From assembly GCA_035626815.1 (NCBI GenBank), contig DASPMY010000013.1:47316-111315 (forward strand): a stretch of 64,000 bases of DNA, given 5' to 3'. How positions within the stretch are numbered: position 1 is the first letter of the stretch; each line of letters begins with the position of its first letter. The translations under genes and the position numbers were made by a program. Shown here in pieces: positions 60,218 to 64,000 of the stretch. Below the pieces are notes generated by a model that was not told the origin of the DNA, did no database searches, and saw only the letters and a program-made list of their open reading frames with translations. The stretch is from Croceibacterium_A sp035626815. Lineage in GTDB: Bacteria; Pseudomonadota; Alphaproteobacteria; Sphingomonadales; Sphingomonadaceae.

Positions 60218-61705
60218 ATGTTCCACGGCATCAAGGTAGTCGAGCCGGCCACCGGCGCCCGCGCGCTGCAGATCGTCGCGACCGCGGTGATCGGGGTCGT
60301 GGTCACCGCGCCCGACGCGACGCCCGACGTCAAGGCCTCGGCCGCGATCGGCGTGGTGGCCAACAACAACGCGCTGACGCTGACGAGCAAGAAGGCCGGC
60401 GCCCTCGGCAACGCCATCACCATCGCCCTGGTCGATCCGCTGGCCAACGACGCCGCGCTCGACGTCGCCGTCGCCGGCGACGCGATCACCGTCAGCCTCG
60501 CCACCGGCGCCGGCGGCGCGATCACCACGACCGCGGCGCAGCTCGAGGCGGCGATCGAGGCCGACGCCGATGCCAACGCGCTGGTCGCGGTGGCGGCCAC
60601 CGGCGCGAGCTCGGGCGCCGGCGTGGTCACCGCCGTGGCCGCGACCGCGCTGGCCGGCGGGGTCGACGAGCCGTTCCCGCTCGACCGCCCGGTGCTGGTG
60701 ACCGATATCGACGCGGCGATCGGCAAGGCCGGTGACAGCGGCACCATGAAGCCGACGCTCGAGGCGATCGCCGACCAGGTGACGCCGGTCCTCGTGGTGG
60801 TCCGCGTGGCCGAAGGCGCCGACGCCGGGGAGACCGACGACAACGTGATCGGCGACGTCGTCGCCGGTGTCGGCACCGGCCTGCAGGCGTTGCTCGCGGC
60901 CGAGGCTGAAGTCGGCGTGCGGCCCCGCATCCTCGGCGCGCCCGGGCTCGACACGCAGCCGGTGGTCAACGAGCTGATCGTGATCGCGCAGCGGCTGCGC
61001 GGCTTCGCCTATGCCGCCGCGATCGGCGCCGACGAGGCCACGGCGGTGCTCTACCGCGGCAACTTCGGCGCGCGCGAGCTGATGCTCATCTGGCCCGACT
61101 TCAGCACCGGCGGCGCTTTCCCCGGCGACGCGGTCGCCCGCGCGCTCGGCCTGCGCGCCAAGATCGACGAGGGCATCGGCTGCCACAAGACGCTGTCGAA
61201 CATCGCCGTCAACGGCGTCACCGGGCTGACCAAGGACGTCAGCTTCGACCTGCAGGATTCGAGCAACACCGCCGGCGTGCTCAACGCCGCCGACGTGACC
61301 ACGATGGTCCGGCTCAACGGGTTCCGCTTCTGGGGCAACCGCACCTGCTCGGACGATCCGATCTGGGCGTTCGAGAGCCGCGTGCGCACCAGCCAGATGC
61401 TGCAGGACACGATCGCCGAGGGCCTCGCCTGGGCGATCGACAAGCCGCTCACCCCGCAGCTCGCGCGCGACGTGATTGAGACGATCAACGCGCTGTTCCG
61501 CCGGCTCAAGGGCGAAGGCCGCATCATCGGCGGCCAGGTCCTGCCGCTCGACGTCAACGTCAACACCGCGGCCTACCTCGCCGCCGGCCAGCTGGCGATC
61601 GACTACGAGTTCACCGACGCCGCGCCGCTCGAGGGTCTGACGCTCAACCAGCGCGTCACCGACCGCTTCTACGCCAGCTTCGGCGACCAGCTCGGCCGCC
61701 TGTGA
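60218..61705 (+). CDS. FI: Tail sheath protein with an inserted Ig-like domain (P2 FI type)
   Basis: A 495-residue sheath protein. Conserved parts are the N-terminal FHGIKVVEPATGARALQIVA, the C-terminal LSNIAVNGVTGLTKDVSFDL and NGFRFWGNRTCSDDPIWAFE, and QVLPLDVNVNTAAYLAAGQL. About 100 residues are inserted after residue 35 (LTLTSKKAGALGNAITIALV ... ITTTAAQLEAAIEADADANA), so it is longer than the P2 protein of about 396 residues. The insert looks like the Ig-type domains on some sheaths that decorate the tail surface. It contracts to drive the tube. Confidence 0.88.
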   Translation: MFHGIKVVEPATGARALQIVATAVIGVVVTAPDATPDVKASAAIGVVANNNALTLTSKKAGALGNAITIALVDPLANDAALDVAVAGDAITVSLATGAGGAITTTAAQLEAAIEADADANALVAVAATGASSGAGVVTAVAATALAGGVDEPFPLDRPVLVTDIDAAIGKAGDSGTMKPTLEAIADQVTPVLVVVRVAEGADAGETDDNVIGDVVAGVGTGLQALLAAEAEVGVRPRILGAPGLDTQPVVNELIVIAQRLRGFAYAAAIGADEATAVLYRGNFGARELMLIWPDFSTGGAFPGDAVARALGLRAKIDEGIGCHKTLSNIAVNGVTGLTKDVSFDLQDSSNTAGVLNAADVTTMVRLNGFRFWGNRTCSDDPIWAFESRVRTSQMLQDTIAEGLAWAIDKPLTPQLARDVIETINALFRRLKGEGRIIGGQVLPLDVNVNTAAYLAAGQLAIDYEFTDAAPLEGLTLNQRVTDRFYASFGDQLGRL

Positions 61706-61728
61706 TCAACCCTCCGGAGTAACCCGCG

Positions 61729-62325
61729 ATGCTGCCTGCCAAGCTCAAGAACTTCAACGTCTTCAACGACGGCGCGTCCTACCTCGGCGTCGCCAAGCAG
61801 CTCGAGCTGCCGAAGCTGAAGATGGCCGGCGAGGAGTACCGCGGCGCCGGCATGCTCGCCCCGGTCGACGTCGACCTCGGCCTCGAGAAGCTCGAGCTGA
61901 CCGCGACCTACGGCGGCGTGGTCGTCGGCGTGCTGCGGCAGATGGGCCTCACCCGGGTCGACGGCGCGATGCTGCGCTACGTCGGCGCCTACCAGGGCGA
62001 CCAGGGCGGCTTCGCGGTCGGCGAGCTGGTCACCCGCGGCCGCATCATGGAGCTCGACCCCGGCTCGGCCGAGGCCGGCGAGGACACCGAGTGGAAGGTG
62101 CAGTCGACGCTGTCCTACCTCAAGTGGACCTTCAACGGCACGGTGGAAGTCGAGATCGACGTCCTCAACGGCGTCTACCTGATCGGCGGCGAGGACCGTA
62201 TGGCCGATGTCCGCGCGATCATCGGCGGCAGCGACACGCTCGGCGTCGGCGGCGGCAGCGGCATCGGCGGCGCGATCGGCGCCGCCGCGGGCATCGCCGG
62301 CTTCGTCGGCGGCTTCCTGGGTTAG
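61729..62325 (+). CDS. FII: Tail tube protein with Gly-rich tail (P2 FII type)
   Basis: A 198-residue tube protein. Conserved parts are PAKLKNFNVFNDGASYLGVA, LPKLKMAGEEYRGAGMLAPV and RVDGAMLRYVGAYQGDQGGF. The C-terminal 28 residues are a hydrophobic Gly/Ala-rich extension (IGGAIGAAAGIAGFVGGFLG), unusual for FII, perhaps filling the tube or interacting with the tape measure. It starts with an AGTAACCCGCG leader; spacing to FI is 23 nt. Confidence 0.85.
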   Translation: MLPAKLKNFNVFNDGASYLGVAKQLELPKLKMAGEEYRGAGMLAPVDVDLGLEKLELTATYGGVVVGVLRQMGLTRVDGAMLRYVGAYQGDQGGFAVGELVTRGRIMELDPGSAEAGEDTEWKVQSTLSYLKWTFNGTVEVEIDVLNGVYLIGGEDRMADVRAIIGGSDTLGVGGGSGIGGAIGAAAGIAGFVGGFLG

Positions 62326-62326
62326 C

Positions 62327-62347
62327 GCGCTGCCGCCCCGGTAGCGC
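62327..62347. promoter_or_regulatory. Partial structured hairpin, copy 5
   Basis: GCGCT ... AGCGC with a shortened, GCCGCCCCGGT centre, directly after the FII stop. It and copy 3 are followed by the same GCAACACGAAACGAA tract (a 41-nt tandem duplication). Confidence 0.45.
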
Positions 62348-62360
62348 AACACGAAACGAA

Positions 62361-62388
62361 GCGATCGAGTAGCCGAAGACGGTAGCGC
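62361..62388. promoter_or_regulatory. Structured hairpin element, copy 3 (23 nt before gpE)
   Basis: GCGAT, CGAGTA, GCC, GAA, GAC, GGT, AGCGC: loops and closing GAA match copies 1, 2 and 4; the outer and inner stems are each weakened by one mismatch. The gpE ATG is 23 nt downstream. Confidence 0.55.
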
Positions 62389-62411
62389 AACACGAAACGA
62401 AGGACTGAACG

Positions 62412-62729
62412 ATGGCCGAAGACACCGCGACCGCGAAGACCGCGCCCGTCACGCTCGCCAACCCCGTGCGCCGCGGCGACAGCGAGATCGCCGCCGTCGT
62501 CCTGCGCAAGCCGCTCGGCGGCGACCTGCGCGGCCTGACCCTGCAGGACGTGCTGCAGTCCGACGTCAACGCCCTGATCAAGCTGGTCCCGCGGATCTCC
62601 GACCCGCCGCTCACCGAGCAGGAAGTCGCCGCGCTCGAGGCCGACGACATCGCGGAGGTTGGCGGAACGATCTTCGGTTTTTTCATGACGCCGGCGCAGA
62701 AGGCGATGCTCGCGAGGCTGACGGGCTGA
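62412..62729 (+). CDS. E: Tail assembly protein E (P2 E type)
   Basis: A 105-residue gpE-type protein with KTAPVTLANPVRRGDSEIAA, VVLRKPLGGDLRGLTLQDVL and ISDPPLTEQEVAALEADDIA. The ATG has a GAAGGACTGAACG leader after hairpin copy 3. Near its end lies the slippery heptamer T-TTT-TTC (62678-62684), the site that in P2 yields E+E'. Confidence 0.88.
   Translation: MAEDTATAKTAPVTLANPVRRGDSEIAAVVLRKPLGGDLRGLTLQDVLQSDVNALIKLVPRISDPPLTEQEVAALEADDIAEVGGTIFGFFMTPAQKAMLARLTG
62678..62684 (+). promoter_or_regulatory. Slippery site T TTT TTC for -1 frameshifting
   Basis: The E frame reads GGT TTT TTC here. A -1 slip moves into a frame that stays open to the TGA at 62870-62872 and reads E' residues. P2 has the same arrangement with a similar U-rich heptamer. 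Confidence 0.8.
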
Positions 62730-62872
62730 CGGTCGAGGACCTGCAGGCGGACATCGCCGCGGTGTTCCACTGGTCCCTGCAGGAGCTGAACGCGCTGGGA
62801 ATCGACGAGCTGAGGCAGTGGCGCGAGCGGGCCGTGGCCTGCTGGAACCGGATGCAGGGCAAGGAAAAGTGA
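62684..62872 (+). CDS. E': E' extension, read by -1 frameshift (E+E' tail chaperone)
   Basis: This -1 frame has no good start of its own. It continues from the slippery heptamer for 62 codons: an Asp/Gly-rich link (HDAGAEGDAREADG), then LTVEDLQADIAAVFHWSLQE and LRQWRERAVACWNRMQGKEK at its end, which match the GpE-type C-terminal domain. The fused product would be about 153 residues and bind the tape measure during assembly. An independent start at the CTG near 62726 is possible but weaker. Confidence 0.8.
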   Translation, partial: HDAGAEGDAREADGLTVEDLQADIAAVFHWSLQELNALGIDELRQWRERAVACWNRMQGKEK

Positions 62873-62922
62873 GGGCCATCCCGCCCTTGGCCGACCGGGC
62901 GCGACGGAGGGCGAGACCTCCC

Positions 62923-62950
62923 GCGCTCAAGTAGCCGGAGGCGGTAGCGC
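62923..62950. promoter_or_regulatory. Structured hairpin element, copy 4 (8 nt before tape measure)
   Basis: GCGCT, CAAGTA, GCC, GGA, GGC, GGT, AGCGC: outer stem and internal loop as in copies 1 and 2; the loop is GGA. The tape-measure ATG follows after only 8 nt, and no Shine-Dalgarno is seen between. Confidence 0.6.
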
Positions 62951-62958
62951 AAACGCAA

Positions 62959-64000
62959 ATGGACAACCGGCTCAACCTCGTCGTCAGCTTCGCCGAGAAG
63001 GGCCTCGCCCAGCTTCAGGGCGGGCTCAAGAATCTCGTCGGGCTCGGCAAGTCGGGCGGCCAGGCGCTGCGCGACATGGCGCGCGAGACGCGCGGCCTCG
63101 AGCGCGAGCTCGCGGGCGTCCGCCGCGAGCTGGCCGGCGCGTCCGGCAACGTCTCCAGCCTGATCGAGCGCGAGCGCGAGCTCGAGCGCCAGCTGCAGCG
63201 CACCAACGACCAGCTGCGCCGGCAGCGCGCGCTCAACCGGGTCGACGCCCAGGCCGCGGCGATGCGCGCCCGGGGCCAGGCGCTCGTCACCCGCGGTCGC
63301 GACAACGTCCTCGGCGGCGCGACGATGCTGGCGCCGCTGCTGCTGGCGACGAAGAAGGGCGCCGAGTTCTCGAGCGGGATGGTCGACATCCAGCAGAAGG
63401 CGGAGCTGACCAATGCCGCCACTGCCCGGCTCGCCGGCAGCATCCAGCGCATCGCCGAGGATTCCGCCCAGTTCCCCGAGGACGTCCGCTCGGGCCTCGA
63501 CCTGCTGCTGGCACGCGGCATGGGCGTCGACGCCGCGACCGCCGCGATGGGCCCGGCCACACGCCTGGCGACGGCCTACAAGGTCGAGATCCCCGACGCC
63601 GCCGGCGCCGCCTTCGCCAGCCTGACCAACCTGAAGATCGCCGCGGGCGAGACCGGGCGGGTGTTCGACGTGATGGCCAAGGCCGGCAACGAGGGCGGCT
63701 TCGAGATCCGCGACATGGCGCGATTCTTCCCGTCGCTCACCGCGCAGATGGCCGCGCTCGGCGAGCAGGGCGTCCCCGCCGTCGCCGACCTGTCGGCCGC
63801 GCTGCAGGTGGCGATGCACACCGCCGGCGACGCCGACGAGGCGGGCAACAACATCGTCAACCTGCTGGCCAAGATCAACGCCCCGGGCACGATCAAGAAG
63901 TTCGAGGACAACTTCGGCATCAACCTGCCGGCGGCGATGAAGAAGCTGACCGACGCCGGCTACAGCTCGCTCGAGGCGATCGCGCTGATCACCGAGAAGG
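62959..64000 (+). CDS. T: Tail tape measure protein (P2 T type), N-terminal part
   Basis: 347 residues are visible; the frame continues past the right edge. DNRLNLVVSFAEKGLAQLQG starts it; a long coiled coil follows (ELAGVRRELAGASGNVSSLI through RRQRALNRVDAQAAAMRARG), then the TMP-type region GAEFSSGMVDIQQKAELTNA and FPSLTAQMAALGEQGVPAVA. It measures tail length and is ejected with the DNA. The lack of an ordinary ribosome binding site suggests that hairpin copy 4 helps its start. Confidence 0.88.
   Translation, partial: MDNRLNLVVSFAEKGLAQLQGGLKNLVGLGKSGGQALRDMARETRGLERELAGVRRELAGASGNVSSLIERERELERQLQRTNDQLRRQRALNRVDAQAAAMRARGQALVTRGRDNVLGGATMLAPLLLATKKGAEFSSGMVDIQQKAELTNAATARLAGSIQRIAEDSAQFPEDVRSGLDLLLARGMGVDAATAAMGPATRLATAYKVEIPDAAGAAFASLTNLKIAAGETGRVFDVMAKAGNEGGFEIRDMARFFPSLTAQMAALGEQGVPAVADLSAALQVAMHTAGDADEAGNNIVNLLAKINAPGTIKKFEDNFGINLPAAMKKLTDAGYSSLEAIALITEK

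Overview
The window looks like a chromosomal segment of a high-GC alphaproteobacterium, most likely a sphingomonad. The evidence is indirect: codon use, a UrcA-family protein, long palindromic intergenic repeats of a kind I associate with sphingomonads, sub-operons packed with ATGA or GTGA overlaps, and many GTG starts. No 16S or other marker gene is present, so genus is not resolved.

Layout. (1) 1-8889: a surface/secretion locus. Leftward it has three tandem tail-collar (microcystin-dependent, MdpB-like) proteins and the start of a giant Ig-like/beta-helix surface protein. Rightward it has a Tat-exported DUF6916-like protein, a GNAT acetyltransferase and a complete type I secretion system (TolC, ABC exporter, HlyD); a second DUF6916-like protein sits convergent to the GNAT. 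(2) 9007-9168: an orphan RiPP-precursor-like small ORF. (3) 9489-12802: an operon of class II aldolase, CbbY-like HAD phosphatase, DhaL and DhaK, closed by a good terminator. (4) 12913-15505: urcA and a divergent winged-helix/TPR regulator with 11-bp-phased direct repeats near its start. (5) 15510-19974: TauD dioxygenase and MaoC hydratase leftward; I78 inhibitor lipoprotein, RidA, isobutyryl-CoA dehydrogenase and 3-hydroxyisobutyryl-CoA hydrolase (valine catabolism) rightward. (6) 20042-23800: sulfate activation cysD-cysNC-cysQ, with one palindromic repeat controlling the cysN leader region and a different palindromic repeat inserted in frame inside cysN. (7) 23929-34710: PhoX-like protein, a secreted unknown, an NHEJ block (Ku, MgtC-like, LigD), an AT-richer two-gene cassette of unknown function, a YaiI-like protein, a small Lys-rich protein and fumarase C. 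(8) 35064-39284: a 1406-residue RTX/VCBS protein with an internal 864-nt duplication, a plausible substrate for the type I secretion system.

(9) 39888-64000: the late half of a P2-like tailed prophage (it continues past the right edge). Leftward are a small zinc-knuckle protein, a Dam methylase, portal Q and terminase P. Rightward are O-N-M-L-X, a lysis cassette with a nested Rz/Rz1 pair, R-S, J-I-H, tail-fibre assembly, a tailspike, then V-W-FI-FII-E/E'-T. Compared with P2, V-W have moved from before J to after the fibre genes. Two divergent cargo genes (a secreted nuclease-like protein and a formyltransferase) sit at the transcription-unit boundaries. A 28-bp dyad, CTGTTGTA-N12-TACAACAG, occurs exactly once in each of the three divergent intergenic regions, and a second family of structured hairpins sits just upstream of gpL, gpE and gpT. 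Neither integrase nor repressor was found on the left side.

The observations I consider least explained are the two prophage repeat families and their possible link to the small zinc protein, the in-frame palindrome in cysN, the AT-rich cassette beside the NHEJ genes, the orphan RiPP-like ORF, and the collar-protein/type I secretion locus.
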